Shown here in pieces: positions 11,675 to 20,844 of a DNA stretch of 64,000 nt. The translations under genes were made by a program, and so were the position numbers. Below the pieces are notes generated by a model. It saw nothing but the letters and a program-made list of their open reading frames with translations, was not told the DNA's origin and ran no database searches. The stretch's first letter is position 1; each line of letters opens with the position of its first letter. The DNA lies in NCBI RefSeq assembly GCF_000507145.1, contig NZ_AYTO01000034.1, positions 676,146 to 740,145 of the forward strand. The letters run 5' to 3'. Source of the stretch: Bacillus tequilensis KCTC 13622. Its GTDB lineage: Bacteria; Bacillota; Bacilli; Bacillales; Bacillaceae.

Positions 11675-12589
11675 TTATTTAAGATCGTTAAGGACGGTTT
11701 TTGCTGCTTCTGCGATAAGAGCATTATCATAATTAGCATCTTTCGTAAACCGATTTGATAGGATGGCCAAAACAATAGGAGCTCTGTTAGGCGGCCAAAC
11801 GATAGCAATGTCATTTCGTGTCCCGTAACTTCCGGCTCCGGATTTATCGCCGACTTCCCATCCAATTGGAGCACCTGCCCGAATCAGTTCGTCTCCGGTC
11901 GCATTGCCCCTCATCCAATCGGTTAAGATCGTCCGCTTGTCAATTGTGAGAGTGTTGTCCAAAGTAAAAGCTTTAAGATCGGTTGCCAGTGCTTTTGCAG
12001 TGCTTGTGTCACGAATATCACCAGGAATCGCAGAGTTTAAATCCGTCTCGAATCGATTTGCTCTCGTTACATGATCGCCAATTTGTTTCAGTGACTTTTC
12101 AAAACCTTTAGGGCCGTCAAGTTGCTGCAGCAATATGTTCCCAGCGGTATTATCGCTGTAACGGATAGCCGCTTCAGAGATTTCTTTTAGACTCATGCCT
12201 GTATCTAGGTGTTTCTCCGTGATTGGAGAATATGTAACAAGATCGTCTTTGCTGTAGTGGATGACTTCATTAAGTTTTTCAATTGAGTTTTTCTTCAGGA
12301 CAGCAGCTGCGGCCAGAACTTTATAGGTTGAGGCGTAAGCAAATCGTTCATGCGGCCGATAGGAGATTGTCTTGTTGGAACCTGTATCAATTGCATAAAC
12401 GCCAAGCCTCGCATCAAACTTTTTCTCAAGCTGAACAAATTTTTTATTCGTTATACAGCTTTTCACTTTTGTGTCTTCTATGGATTTTGCTTGAGCATGT
12501 GCTGGGCTGTATAAAGGATTCAAACCAGCAAAGCTTAGACATAAAAGTCCAACACATATTCCGAATTTTATTGACGCTGCGTTCTTCAA
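11675..12589 (-). CDS. penP: Class A beta-lactamase PenP
   Basis: This secreted serine beta-lactamase hydrolyses penicillins. A Sec signal peptide runs to about residue 32 (YSPAHA). All class A motifs are present: FAYASTYK with the nucleophilic serine and lysine, YSDNTAG (SDN loop), RFETDLN with the general-base glutamate, and DKSGAGSYGTRND (KSG). TTG 12589 is chosen because GAGGAGG sits 10 bases upstream; a GTG at 12598 is one base from that site and unlikely. No penI/blaR-type regulator is nearby. No lipobox cysteine is visible. Confidence 0.95.
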   Translation of the reverse strand: MKNAASIKFGICVGLLCLSFAGLNPLYSPAHAQAKSIEDTKVKSCITNKKFVQLEKKFDARLGVYAIDTGSNKTISYRPHERFAYASTYKVLAAAAVLKKNSIEKLNEVIHYSKDDLVTYSPITEKHLDTGMSLKEISEAAIRYSDNTAGNILLQQLDGPKGFEKSLKQIGDHVTRANRFETDLNSAIPGDIRDTSTAKALATDLKAFTLDNTLTIDKRTILTDWMRGNATGDELIRAGAPIGWEVGDKSGAGSYGTRNDIAIVWPPNRAPIVLAILSNRFTKDANYDNALIAEAAKTVLNDLK

Positions 12590-12961
12590 CGTAACCACGC
12601 CTCCTCATCCAATTAACATCATAAAATCAGGAAAAAATTGATAACGTTTCCCATGAGAGTTAGTGTAACAAAACCTATTAAGCTAGTAAACATAAAATCA
12701 AATTCATCTCACTTCTCAATTTTTAATCATAAACAAGACAATTTATTTTTAGAATGAACAATACGCAGAATATTACATTACTTTTAATAGGAAAAGGTTC
12801 AGGGTGTATTTCTATAATTGTTTTGCTGTCACCCATATGTCATTATGAAAAGGGGTTTAATATGACATATCAAACCAGTAAATCCAAAAAATGAACTTTC
12901 CGCAGCTGTACGGAAGTCATCTGTTAGAAAGCTTTATCAATTGTGATAGGAGTGTTAATCA
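12590..12961. other. penP-yoaZ intergenic region
   Basis: No gene. A short plus-strand reading with AAAAGGGG before the ATG (12862, MTYQTSKSKK then stop) looks like a stump. The yoaZ ribosome site TAGGAG is at about 12945. I see no convincing BlaI-type palindrome upstream of penP. Confidence 0.4.
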
Positions 12962-13597
12962 ATGAAAACAAGGAACGTTTATCTTTATGTTTTTCATACA
13001 ATGTCAGATTGGGAATATGGATATTTAATTGCTGAACTAAACTCAGGGAGATATTTTAAAAAAGATCGATCACCATTAAAAGTAGTTACAGTAGGAGCTA
13101 ATAAAGAACCGGTTACGACGATGGGAGGAATAAGCATCAAACCAGATATTTCCCTTGATGAGTGTACTCTTGAGAGTCATGACCTTGTCATTTTACCCGG
13201 AGGAAATACGTGGGGAGAAGATATTCATCAGCCGATCTTGAAAAAAGCTGGCGAAGCTTTGAAGCTTGGTACGATTGTTGCTGCTATTTGCGGTGCAACC
13301 CTTGGCCTCGCAAATGAAGGAATCTTAGATTCTAGAAAGCATACAAGCAATGACTTAGAGTATTTGAAAATGGGCTGCCCTGCTTATAAAGGAGAAGAGT
13401 TATATGAAAAGGGACCTTCAATATCTGATGAAAATTTGGTAACTGCTTCAGGAATAGCTCCCCTGGAATTTGCGATGGAAGTACTGAAAAAATTGGATGT
13501 GTTTGCACCTGATACATTGCACTCATGGTATAAGCTAAATAAAACTCATAAACCTGAATATTTCTTCGAGCTGATGAATACATTAAATGGAAATTAA
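12962..13597 (+). CDS. yoaZ: DJ-1/PfpI family protein YoaZ
   Basis: A 211-aa single-domain protein of the class I glutamine amidotransferase-like fold. The nucleophile elbow VAAICGATLGLA carries the conserved cysteine (near residue 110), and LVILPGGNTWGED is the upstream strand and loop. Members act as glyoxalases, chaperones or stress proteins; YoaZ itself has no firm assigned reaction that I know of. TAGGAGTG lies 8 bases before the ATG. It stands alone, with a terminator after it. Confidence 0.88.
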   Translation: MKTRNVYLYVFHTMSDWEYGYLIAELNSGRYFKKDRSPLKVVTVGANKEPVTTMGGISIKPDISLDECTLESHDLVILPGGNTWGEDIHQPILKKAGEALKLGTIVAAICGATLGLANEGILDSRKHTSNDLEYLKMGCPAYKGEELYEKGPSISDENLVTASGIAPLEFAMEVLKKLDVFAPDTLHSWYKLNKTHKPEYFFELMNTLNGN

Positions 13598-13610
13598 GAA
13601 CCATTTAACT

Positions 13611-13640
13611 AAGTGTCCCTGAACTTATGGGGCATTTTTT
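13611..13640 (+). terminator. Terminator of yoaZ
   Basis: TGTCCC pairs with GGGGCA (one G-U) over a 10-base loop, followed by seven T. Confidence 0.6.
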
Positions 13641-13820
13641 TATGCAATTCTAATAACCTGAGATACTCGTTTGTCAGAAAGAAAGCGGTGCAGCAGATAG
13701 CAGATCGTTTTTTTGTACTGAATCTCATCAAAAGGCAGCAAGTTGATGCATAAATGTGAAACAATAACAACATTTGGATCGTAATGTAACCATAAAGTTG
13801 AATCAAATTGCACAATTTAT
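13640..13820 (-). pseudogene. Short minus-strand coding remnant
   Basis: The frame ending at TAA 13640-13642 reads FDSTLWLHYDPNVVIVSHL then LLPFDEIQYKKTICYLLHRF and on to the stop (about 58 codons). It can start only at a GTG with no clear ribosome site. It looks like the C-terminal piece of a lost gene; family not recognised. Confidence 0.3.
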
Positions 13821-13867
13821 TTTCTTGTTTAGTGCATATTTTCACATGAGATGAAAGGGGTATCCAA

Positions 13868-14764
13868 ATGGCACAGATTCATCATATCCAAAGCGGGCAT
13901 AGCAATCATCCCAAATGGTCAGTCACTATTTTGCTCAGCTGGGGATCATTCGTATTCGCTTTGTTTTTTGCTACATTAGTCGGTACAATGGCCAGTCAAG
14001 CAGGGGCTTCCAAGCTCTTGCAGCACAGTATCCAAGCAGGTTTAGTGACTTTAATTAATGTCCCGTTGCTCTACATTCTGCTTAAACGGTCGTCTAGTAG
14101 ACCATTCTGCTCTATCGGACTGTCTGGGTGGCGGCAAGCCATTCCGAAAGCCATGATGGGGGCAATATATGTGATTGTTCTATCCGGATCTGGATTCACG
14201 ATCGCCCATTTATTGGGTTGGATTAAAATTACACAATTTCACTTTTCTGGACATTTAGTGACATCATTGCTCTTAAATATGATGATCGCTTTCTTTTATG
14301 AAGCTTTTCCAGAGGAATTAACGTTTCGAGGGACGGTGTATTCAGCTCTAAACAGGCGATTTAATGGTTTCACAGGCTTACTCCTGCAGCCGATCCTGTT
14401 TGTCCTTGCACCATTAACTGTAAGCGGGTTGCAATATATAGCTGGAATTGAAACATCCGCAATTACATTAGGTTATATCATTTTATTGTTGTCTTTTGGA
14501 TTCATCCTTCAACTTTTGCGAATGGTAACGGGAAGCCTATGGACGTCTATCGCCTTTCATTTAGCCTTTCTCGAAAATTCTCGGTTTTTCGTCCGGCAGG
14601 GGGAGGAACGCTTTATTACCTATGAAGAAATTGTGCCGGGTACTGGAACTCTGTTTGTGATCTTTTTTATGTTGCTTATTGTTGGCACGCTCCTATTAAT
14701 ACCTGCAGTTATAGCTCGCTGGCGGGGTAAGAATAAGAGAAACGAGAAAGATGTGGAAGTATGA
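13868..14764 (+). CDS. CPBP (CAAX/Abi-type) intramembrane metalloprotease
   Basis: The 298-aa protein has about eight transmembrane segments. The two signature motifs of the CPBP/Rce1 family are present: FPEELTFRG (Glu-Glu-x3-Arg, near residue 152) and SIAFHLAFLEN (the metal-binding histidine, near residue 236). Bacterial members are often tied to bacteriocin self-immunity or maturation, but no peptide cluster is adjacent. GAAAGGGGT lies 8 bases before the ATG. In 168 this interval holds yoaU/V/W as I recall, so this gene is a local replacement. Confidence 0.85.
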   Translation: MAQIHHIQSGHSNHPKWSVTILLSWGSFVFALFFATLVGTMASQAGASKLLQHSIQAGLVTLINVPLLYILLKRSSSRPFCSIGLSGWRQAIPKAMMGAIYVIVLSGSGFTIAHLLGWIKITQFHFSGHLVTSLLLNMMIAFFYEAFPEELTFRGTVYSALNRRFNGFTGLLLQPILFVLAPLTVSGLQYIAGIETSAITLGYIILLLSFGFILQLLRMVTGSLWTSIAFHLAFLENSRFFVRQGEERFITYEEIVPGTGTLFVIFFMLLIVGTLLLIPAVIARWRGKNKRNEKDVEV

Positions 14765-14842
14765 TAAGTGCGACGCTTGGACTAATCTTTGGGGTCAGTA
14801 TATATTTGTTCCTCGGGTTTTACGGCAGTCATTCCATTTAAT

Positions 14843-15073
14843 TCAAATCGTGTATTTTACTATGTTCACACCAAGAATAAAGGCTGCTGAACCAAACAGT
14901 ATATATCCAGACCATTTTTGTTTACTTGATATTGCTTGAACTCCGACTAAAGATAAGAGGATTGCAACGAATAATTGCGTGATCAGCATGAATAATTCAT
15001 TTTGATTAAATAACGAATATACACAAAAAATCAATGCGATACAAGAGACCGAAATTTTCGCGATTTTTAACAA
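14843..15073 (-). CDS. DUF3953-type small membrane protein
   Basis: The TTG at 15073 with AAGGAGTGG seven bases upstream gives 76 residues with three hydrophobic segments (about 5-22, 26-44 and 53-73). The spacing and the SSKQKWSGYILFGSAAFIL block resemble DUF3953 proteins. A longer reading to 15226 has no ribosome site. Function unknown. Confidence 0.6.
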   Translation of the reverse strand: MLKIAKISVSCIALIFCVYSLFNQNELFMLITQLFVAILLSLVGVQAISSKQKWSGYILFGSAAFILGVNIVKYTI

Positions 15074-15395
15074 AGTACCACTCCTTATGCAGTCATAAAA
15101 TAACGTTAACATACTAAACATCTTAATCGGAGAGCAATAAGAATCAAGGTTGAAGAAATATTTTGAATAAAATGTAAACAGAGCAAATGAATCTAAATGC
15201 CCTGTTTTATTCCGCATTGTCGGCATGAATGGCAGAATCCAGCCTTTTTACAGACTTATAAACTATAAACCAATTGTCGTAGTGTTCTTCATGAGAGAAA
15301 GGTTAATATTGACTTGGATAAAAATATTTAGTAACTCTAGAGTGGGGATACGATACTTGAAAATGAATGAAAAGGATTAAAAGGGGTGATAAGCT
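15074..15395. other. Intergenic, no gene seen
   Basis: AT-rich spacer holding the ribosome site of the next gene (AAGGGGTG at 15381-15388). I see no RNA gene, repeat or clear promoter. Confidence 0.4.
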
Positions 15396-15701
15396 ATAAA
15401 AAAACGAATCGTGCTTTCCAGTATGATAGGCATCCTGTTATCCATCCTTGGCCAATTATTCGGAATCTTATCTGATTTCTTTCTTTCGGGTAATGCTCGG
15501 TTTATAGGCATTTTAGCGGGATTTGTTGTGTTATTCAGTTTAAAGGCAAGAAGTATAGATATGCAATCCTTTATCGTAGGTTCAAGTACGGCGATAGGAA
15601 TAATGGGCGCAGGGATTTTATACTTTCCTGCTGCGCTTATCAATATCTCCATTGGTTTTGAACTTAACAAAAAGAGACGAGAAGAAAACAAACCCATCTA
15701 A
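15396..15701 (+). CDS. Small membrane protein, paralogue of the 24713 gene, with an ATA at the start position
   Basis: A hydrophobic protein of about 101 residues with three membrane segments and a charged tail (ELNKKRREENKPI). It aligns end to end with the product of 24713-25006: shared LSSxxxIxxSILGQ, GNAxFxGxLAG, FIVxxST and FLYFPAAxIN-type blocks. The paralogue starts MKTLTFLSS; here the matching codon at 15396 is ATA followed by AAA AAA CGA, seven bases after AAGGGGTG. The only alternative, GTG 15411, has no ribosome site. Either AUA is used or the gene is silenced at its start. Confidence 0.6.
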   Translation: MKKRIVLSSMIGILLSILGQLFGILSDFFLSGNARFIGILAGFVVLFSLKARSIDMQSFIVGSSTAIGIMGAGILYFPAALINISIGFELNKKRREENKPI

Positions 15702-15773
15702 GCAGACTGCTTTTGTGTAGGAATATCATAGAAAATGACAGTATTAATATAACAATTGTTTGGTGAGGCTGAT

Positions 15774-16012
15774 ATGGATATAAAATTTTACAGGCTTCTT
15801 AGCACAAATGAAGTCGAGTTTTTTCAGGTCATTGCTTAACTGAAGAAAGATATCATGAACACTTCATAGCTGATACCTATTCTTTTATAGATGATCTGTT
15901 AAACATGAAACCTGATTGCAACTTCTTTATTAAATAACAGATGTATAAATCAGATTCTGAGTTGCTGGAATTTGATTTTCCATTTGATACAAGAGGTAAA
16001 CGAAGACATTAA
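15774..16012 (+). pseudogene. Decayed small gene
   Basis: After a TGAGGCTGAT region, ATG 15774 reads MDIKFYRLLSTNEVEFFQ and stops. The next frame continues CLTEERYHEHFIADTYSFID, LLNMKPDCNFFIK, a stop, then SELLEFDFPFDTRGKRRH and a stop at 16010. At least one frameshift and two stop codons interrupt it. Family not recognised. Confidence 0.45.
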
Positions 16013-16133
16013 TCTAAATAACATGAGCAATAGTGATTTTAATTACCTATCACAAAAATAATTTTTGAAAAAGAAGATGACATTTTTACTCATTCAGAAT
16101 TACTCGGTTTTATTTAGAAAGGGGTCGAGTAAG

Positions 16134-16298
16134 ATGGATAAGAAAAAGGATGAAATTCAAAGAAAATATAGAGAACAGATGAGGGAGAAGGAAGAACGAG
16201 AAAATGAAGATGGAAGTTCACATACTTTTGAGATTGTTGTTGTACTAGCCATCATCATCTTGATGTTTTTCTTTAATCAAGTGTTTAAGGCTTTTTAG
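16134..16298 (+). CDS. Small membrane-anchored hypothetical protein (54 aa)
   Basis: ATG 16134 follows GAAAGGGGT. A highly charged N-terminal helix (MDKKKDEIQRKYREQMREK, probably coiled) leads into a single C-terminal membrane segment (IVVVLAIIILMFFF) and ends QVFKAF. This looks like a tail-anchored small protein. Confidence 0.55.
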   Translation: MDKKKDEIQRKYREQMREKEERENEDGSSHTFEIVVVLAIIILMFFFNQVFKAF

Positions 16299-16680
16299 AG
16301 AAAAGATATCTTTTTAAAGCTAAAGCGAGGTGGAAAAAAGACAAAAGTAAAGCAATTAGATGGGTAGGACCCCGGTTTGCTGTGTTGCATATGTCTACAC
16401 GACCTAATTGCCCGTCATGAAAGCTAGTGTCTCACATGCAGACATTAGCTTTTCGTTGTTACATCAGTTAGGCCAAACTGCCGTGCTAAGCGGGAGGGTG
16501 AGAATTGGTTCATTTCGCAGGCGATTCAGATCAAACTACCCGCTGATCCATATAGAGTTGGCGAGGGGACTTCTGAACTGTGTAAAATGCCGAAAGCTCG
16601 ATCAAAATGGTCAAAAAACAACCAGAGTCACATAAAAGAAAAAAGCAACGATTCGATCGCTGCTTTTTCATTTTATTCAT
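16299..16680. other. Intergenic region with three hairpins
   Basis: GCAATTAG (about 16350) pairs with CTAATTGC (about 16403) across a 44-base gap. AAAGCTA-TGTCT and AGACA-TAGCTTTT form a second hairpin at 16420-16454. AAAAAGCA-CGAT and ATCG-TGCTTTTT form a third at 16641-16671 and probably terminate yoaT from the other strand. No convincing gene. Confidence 0.45.
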
Positions 16681-17487
16681 TCACTTTGATACGCTAGGGA
16701 ACTTTAATCCAGTCTCTGTTTTTGCGGGACTCAGTTTCTTAACTTGTTTTAACGTCGCTACTATAAGAAAGCTAACAATCACTAACAAGAGCCATGAGCT
16801 CACTTTTCCTAGATGAACGAGGCTCCATGCCTCGGTTTGGTTTGGGTAAGTCCAAGCTCCAAAAAACGTTGCGATATTTTCGGCTATCCATATGAAAAAT
16901 CCGATAAGCACAAAGGAAAGTGCAAGCGGCATACGGTAGCGAATTCCATTCACCTCATATATAACCCATGATCGCCAAAAGACAATGATGACAAGGCCAG
17001 ATAACCACCAGCGAATGTCAATCGAATAATGGTGGATGAAAAAATTCAAATAAATCGAAGCCGCAAGCGGTACGACCGCAAAAAAAGGCGGCCACTTAAC
17101 CAGTTCAATATTAAGTCTCCTCCACGCCTGGCATAGATAACTGGCTACACTTGCGTACATAAAGCCGCTATACAAAGGCACCCCGAATATTTTGGAATAC
17201 CCTTCCTCTGGATATGACCAGGAGCCCATATGGACTTTGAAAAGTTCAAGAGCAAGCCCAATAAGGTGGAACAAGGTGATCACTTTTAATTCATCCCATG
17301 TTTCCAGACCAGAACGGACCATACCCCACTGCATGAGAACGCAGATGATGAGCAGCCAGTCATACCTTGGCAAGAAGGGAAGAGGAATGATTTGTGTAAT
17401 AGCTAATGAGGCAAAAATAACGACAGGAAACAAACATGAAAGGGCCTGTTCCCAACCAAAACGAATGAGTTGTTTTAGGGCTCTCAT
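16681..17487 (-). CDS. yoaT: DUF817 family membrane protein YoaT
   Basis: A 268-aa integral membrane protein with about eight segments, starting MRALKQLIRFGWEQ. The DUF817 pattern is visible in LELFKVHMGSWSYPEEGYS and NIATFFGAWTYPNQ. ATG 17487 has GGAGG eight bases upstream; a TTG five codons earlier overlaps that site. The role of the family is not known to me. It ends in the shared hairpin at 16641-16671. Confidence 0.85.
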   Translation of the reverse strand: MRALKQLIRFGWEQALSCLFPVVIFASLAITQIIPLPFLPRYDWLLIICVLMQWGMVRSGLETWDELKVITLFHLIGLALELFKVHMGSWSYPEEGYSKIFGVPLYSGFMYASVASYLCQAWRRLNIELVKWPPFFAVVPLAASIYLNFFIHHYSIDIRWWLSGLVIIVFWRSWVIYEVNGIRYRMPLALSFVLIGFFIWIAENIATFFGAWTYPNQTEAWSLVHLGKVSSWLLLVIVSFLIVATLKQVKKLSPAKTETGLKFPSVSK

Positions 17488-17598
17488 GATGTGTGCCTCC
17501 AAAGGTTATTTATGCATATATGCAAGCCGCGCATAGATGGATATAGGGTTACATCCATAGGGTCACCGCCAAATCTGTTTATTTTTCTTTTGCCCTCT

Positions 17599-17823
17599 TT
17601 ATGACTCCTGTGTGTCTTTGTCGCTTCGGTATTCCAAAATATCTCCGGGCTGACATTCTAAAGCCTTGCAAATTGCTTCTAAGGTTGATAATCGAATGGC
17701 CTTTGCTTTTCCGTTTTTCAATATCGAGAGATTAGCCATTGTTATGCCGACCCTCTCCGAAAGCTCCGTTACGCTCATTTTTCTTTTAGCAAGCATCACA
17801 TCAATATTGATAATAATTGCCAT
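17599..17823 (-). CDS. yozG: Xre/Cro-CI type transcriptional regulator YozG
   Basis: A 74-aa protein that is almost entirely one helix-turn-helix: MSVTELSERVGITMANLSIL is the HTH, and LSTLEAICKALECQPGDILE is the classic Cro/CI end. ATG 17823 has GAGGTG six bases upstream. It lies 10 bases after yoaS, so the two are one operon. HTH proteins of this short form commonly pair with DUF2975 membrane proteins, as here. Confidence 0.88.
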   Translation of the reverse strand: MAIIINIDVMLAKRKMSVTELSERVGITMANLSILKNGKAKAIRLSTLEAICKALECQPGDILEYRSDKDTQES

Positions 17824-17833
17824 GTTCATCACC

Positions 17834-18316
17834 TCAGACCGTTAAGTCATTTTCTGATTTTATATCAATCGCTTCTTTTAACAGTTTTTGAAGAACAGCA
17901 GCAAAGACCGCAATCACCATTGAAGCAAAAATAATGACAAAACCTATGACGATGATACCTGGGGCGTCGTCTATCTCGGCAACAAAATAAAAGGCTGGTA
18001 CGCCGGCTGCAAACAAGACGCTGATAGTGACCGCGCAGTACGTAATATTTTTTAAAGCTTTTACAGCCATTTTGGAAAAAGCTTTGTTCTTGTCAATGTA
18101 GTTTAACAATTTAAACGCTTGATAAAGAGCATAGTAAAAAGGAATCGCCGTTACATACAAAAAGATAAAAACGAGATATTGTATATAAGCCATATTCGGA
18201 AATAAATCTCCAATATAATTGGCTATCTTAGGAACCACAAAAATACACAAAGCTAGAATCGGAATTCCAATAAGAATAACAGCTATCCTTAAAAAGAGTG
18301 TTGATACTCGATTCAT
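17834..18316 (-). CDS. yoaS: DUF2975 membrane protein YoaS
   Basis: ATG 18316 with GAGGTG seven bases upstream gives 160 residues and four membrane segments (about 10-32, 45-66, 95-118 and 125-148). This is the DUF2975 layout, including YIDKNKAFSKMAVKALKNI between segments 2 and 3. It is the first gene of the yoaS-yozG operon. A likely role is sensing or controlling the partner HTH protein; that is inference from gene pairing. Confidence 0.85.
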   Translation of the reverse strand: MNRVSTLFLRIAVILIGIPILALCIFVVPKIANYIGDLFPNMAYIQYLVFIFLYVTAIPFYYALYQAFKLLNYIDKNKAFSKMAVKALKNITYCAVTISVLFAAGVPAFYFVAEIDDAPGIIVIGFVIIFASMVIAVFAAVLQKLLKEAIDIKSENDLTV

Positions 18317-18668
18317 GAAAAGCACCTCACTTATTATTGTCCATTTGAATGTACCATATGATTTATCGTTTCTCAATAAAAAAATATTGAAATGGATTAT
18401 TTTATTATTGATATAGAAGATTCTTTTTTCATTTAGACAAGACAAAAAGCATTTCTCATTACAGAGAGATGCTCTATAGTTTTACACTTTTGCGACTAAA
18501 TGAACGTTGTGCATCAGTGAGCCCAGAGATTCGGAGATATAGCTCTTTATAAGGGCTTTTTTATTGCTCAAAATATGAAGCAACTCTACAAAGTCAAACT
18601 AACGAGGGAAGACATACATCAAAGGATATGCCGCTGTTCATACTAATGCTCAGGAGGTAAACCGACTT
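18317..18668. other. yoaS-yoaR intergenic region with a minus-strand terminator
   Basis: AGCATTTCTC and GAGAGATGCT (18449-18474) form a hairpin that, on the minus strand, is followed by TTTTTG. Nothing recognisable is left on that strand upstream of it, so it may be the relic of a lost gene. The yoaR ribosome site AGGAGG is at about 18652. Confidence 0.45.
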
Positions 18669-19583
18669 ATGATACACATTTGGATCACTGGCCTTTTATT
18701 ATTGGCTCAACCGAGCGAGCCGCCTGACAGCTTAACGGTCACACAACAAGGACGGACGATTGCCACTGTTAACCGTGAGAACTTTACGATGCCTCTTCCC
18801 GGCACCCCGATGATTGACCATGAAAAGTACCGTACATTCATCGAACAGCTCAATAAGCAAATTTATCGGGAGCCGATCAACGCCAAGCTTAATAATCAAG
18901 GAGTGATCATCCCGGGCAGGATTGGCTTCAAACTGTATCAGCAGGCGTTTAAGGAAAAATTTTATACTTATTTCTATGGGCAAGGCCCTTCCAAGGTAGA
19001 AGTGCCGGAATTGAACATTTATCCGAAAGTTGACAGCGAAATGCTTGCTCACATCAGTACGCAGCAGCTTGGTCAGTACGTAACATATTTTAATTCGAAT
19101 AATAAAAGCCGTTCACATAATATTTCCCTTTCCGCAGAAGCAATTGACAATTATGTTGTTTTCCCTAATGAAACATTTTCATTTAATAAAGTTGTTGGAA
19201 TGAGGACTCGGGACAAAGGATACAAAAGCGCGCCTATTATTGTGAAAGGTGAATTGTCCGAAGGTGTGGGCGGAGGAATTTGCCAGGTATCATCAACATT
19301 ATTTAATGCAGTCGATCGCGCAGGGCTGCGAATTGTTCAGCGCTATTCCCATACAAGGAGCGTACCATATGTTCCGCCCGGACGTGATGCCACAGTAAGC
19401 TGGGGTGGTCCTGATTTTCGCTTTAAAAATCAATATAACCAGCCAATATTAATCCGGGCAAAACGGTATGGAGGGAGTATGATTGTTTCACTTTATTCTT
19501 CTGATGTGATCAATAACAAACTGAGAATAGTTCCTAAAGCGCCATCTCAAATACCGAAGGAAATAAAAACCGACCGGCAGTAG
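18669..19583 (+). CDS. yoaR: VanW-family protein YoaR
   Basis: A 304-aa protein with a hydrophobic N-terminus (IWITGLLLLA) suggesting export or membrane attachment. The VanW domain covers about residues 130-260, with NETFSFNKVVG, GVGGGICQVSSTLFNA (near 200) and RYSHTRSVPYVPPGRDATVSW-type blocks. VanW proteins occur in vancomycin-resistance clusters and in spore or cell-wall settings; their reaction is unknown. yozF follows 46 bases later on the same strand and is probably cotranscribed. Confidence 0.88.
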   Translation: MIHIWITGLLLLAQPSEPPDSLTVTQQGRTIATVNRENFTMPLPGTPMIDHEKYRTFIEQLNKQIYREPINAKLNNQGVIIPGRIGFKLYQQAFKEKFYTYFYGQGPSKVEVPELNIYPKVDSEMLAHISTQQLGQYVTYFNSNNKSRSHNISLSAEAIDNYVVFPNETFSFNKVVGMRTRDKGYKSAPIIVKGELSEGVGGGICQVSSTLFNAVDRAGLRIVQRYSHTRSVPYVPPGRDATVSWGGPDFRFKNQYNQPILIRAKRYGGSMIVSLYSSDVINNKLRIVPKAPSQIPKEIKTDRQ

Positions 19584-19629
19584 ATACTATTTTTGGACAA
19601 CTAATGAAAAAGGAAGAAGGGACAAATAA

Positions 19630-20124
19630 GTGAAGAGGGTATTATTTTCCATATGCGGTTTATTATTTGCATGTACTTTTGTTCAAACAAAAGCGCTCGC
19701 CCTGACTTTTACGGTATTGCCCATTACACAACAAACAGACCAGTGGTCAGTAGAAGTAAGTGAAGCGAAAGAAGGAAAAGAATTTGCGGCACCTAAGGAA
19801 GGAAAATATAATGTATATTCCTTGGAAGTCAAAAACATAGGAAAAGAAGCGGCTACGGTGGATGTGCAATTGTATAGAAATGATCCTGATTCAATGACAA
19901 AGTTTTCACTTTTTGGATGTCCCGATGAAAATTGCGTAAAACAAAGAGAGGAAGCTAAAACCTTAGCTGAAAGTTTAAACGATGGCTCCCCAATGAGGTT
20001 TAATCATTTTTTGCTGGCAGATCAGGCCTCTGAATTAGAAGTTGTGATTATTTGGACGCAAAAAGGGCAGGAAGGACGCCAGTTAAAACAGACCTTTACA
20101 TTCACTGAAAATGGTGTTAATTAA
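19630..20124 (+). CDS. yozF: Secreted hypothetical protein YozF
   Basis: A 164-aa protein with an N-terminal signal peptide (VLFSICGLLFACTFVQTKALA), probably cleaved near residue 24. The mature part is beta-rich (YNVYSLEVKNIGKEAATVDV) and contains FGCPDENCVK with two cysteines. It resembles a small exported immunoglobulin-like domain. The name rests on position between yoaR and yoaQ as I recall the 168 map. No function is known to me. Confidence 0.65.
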   Translation: MKRVLFSICGLLFACTFVQTKALALTFTVLPITQQTDQWSVEVSEAKEGKEFAAPKEGKYNVYSLEVKNIGKEAATVDVQLYRNDPDSMTKFSLFGCPDENCVKQREEAKTLAESLNDGSPMRFNHFLLADQASELEVVIIWTQKGQEGRQLKQTFTFTENGVN

Positions 20125-20203
20125 GCTGTAAAGCAAATTGCCATTATCCCTGCTGCGGAGGAAGGGAGGGGGAGAGTCAAATAAATATGATAGGATGGTT
20201 TTG

Positions 20204-20398
20204 ATGATTAGGTCCATTATTTTGCCAGAGGAAAAAACGAAAATAACTGTTGGAAAACCAATCAAAGATGAGTCAAACGTCAAAGTGACTGCGATTTATG
20301 ACTACAGAGAAGAACCAGAGGAAGCCTTTTGGATACACTTGTCCGATGGAAGTGAATTGTTTGTTGATGATCACAAAGTTTTTATTGAATACGAATAG
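20204..20398 (+). CDS. Hypothetical 64-aa protein
   Basis: ATG 20204 with AGGATGG upstream gives MIRSIILPEEKTKITVGKPI and ends DDHKVFIEYE. It is acidic and probably all-beta, with no membrane segment. A longer reading from 20138 passes through the ribosome site and is less likely. Not recognised. It faces yoaQ tail to tail. Confidence 0.5.
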   Translation: MIRSIILPEEKTKITVGKPIKDESNVKVTAIYDYREEPEEAFWIHLSDGSELFVDDHKVFIEYE

Positions 20399-20484
20399 AG
20401 TAAGATATTGAAATGAATCACATCCTGCCGCATTAAGCTTAAAATGATAAAGATATAGGCAGTTACATCTTTAAAAAATGCAAC

Positions 20485-20844
20485 TCAGTTAAAACCGTCA
20501 ATTTCAAAATTTTCTATGTCGAGATTTAGGTTTTTCAGTTGTTTTAACAAAACTTCAAATTTTAAGCAATCACCATTTTTCGCATTCTTCGGAATAGATT
20601 CAGGATGAGCAATTTTCATCCCGGACTCAATCCATTGTTTGCGATACAATTGAAATGCAGCTTCAATTAAATGATCCGGAGTAACAATAAAGCCTAATCT
20701 CACATCATGATCCTCACTGTAACCAAACTCAAAATCGCAACAGGGGCAAATGTCGAACGTTTTTTGATACTCGCCTTTATACAAAGGATTTTGACTCAAT
20801 CCTTTAAATCCGCAAATTAAACATGAATATAATTTTTTCGCCAA
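20485..20844 (-). CDS. yoaQ: CPCC-type zinc-ribbon protein YoaQ
   Basis: A 119-aa protein. The N-terminal half has two cysteine pairs, YSCLICGFKG and DICPCCDFEFGYSED, the pattern of the cysteine-rich CPCC family, probably binding one zinc. The rest is helical (EAAFQLYRKQWIESG). The length equals what I recall for 168 YoaQ. AAGGAGAA lies upstream of the ATG. Role unknown; such proteins often appear in polymorphic-toxin immunity settings. Confidence 0.8.
   Translation of the reverse strand: MAKKLYSCLICGFKGLSQNPLYKGEYQKTFDICPCCDFEFGYSEDHDVRLGFIVTPDHLIEAAFQLYRKQWIESGMKIAHPESIPKNAKNGDCLKFEVLLKQLKNLNLDIENFEIDGFN

Noticed and set aside
11675..12598. PenP as a lipoprotein
   Set aside because: Cysteines occur in the signal core (GICVGLLCLS), but no L-x-x-C lipobox lies at the cleavage site; AHA looks like a Sec signal peptidase site.
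14751..14939. Plus-strand 62-aa ORF after the CPBP gene
   Set aside because: It overlaps the DUF3953-type gene antisense, has no ribosome site, and its composition is not protein-like.
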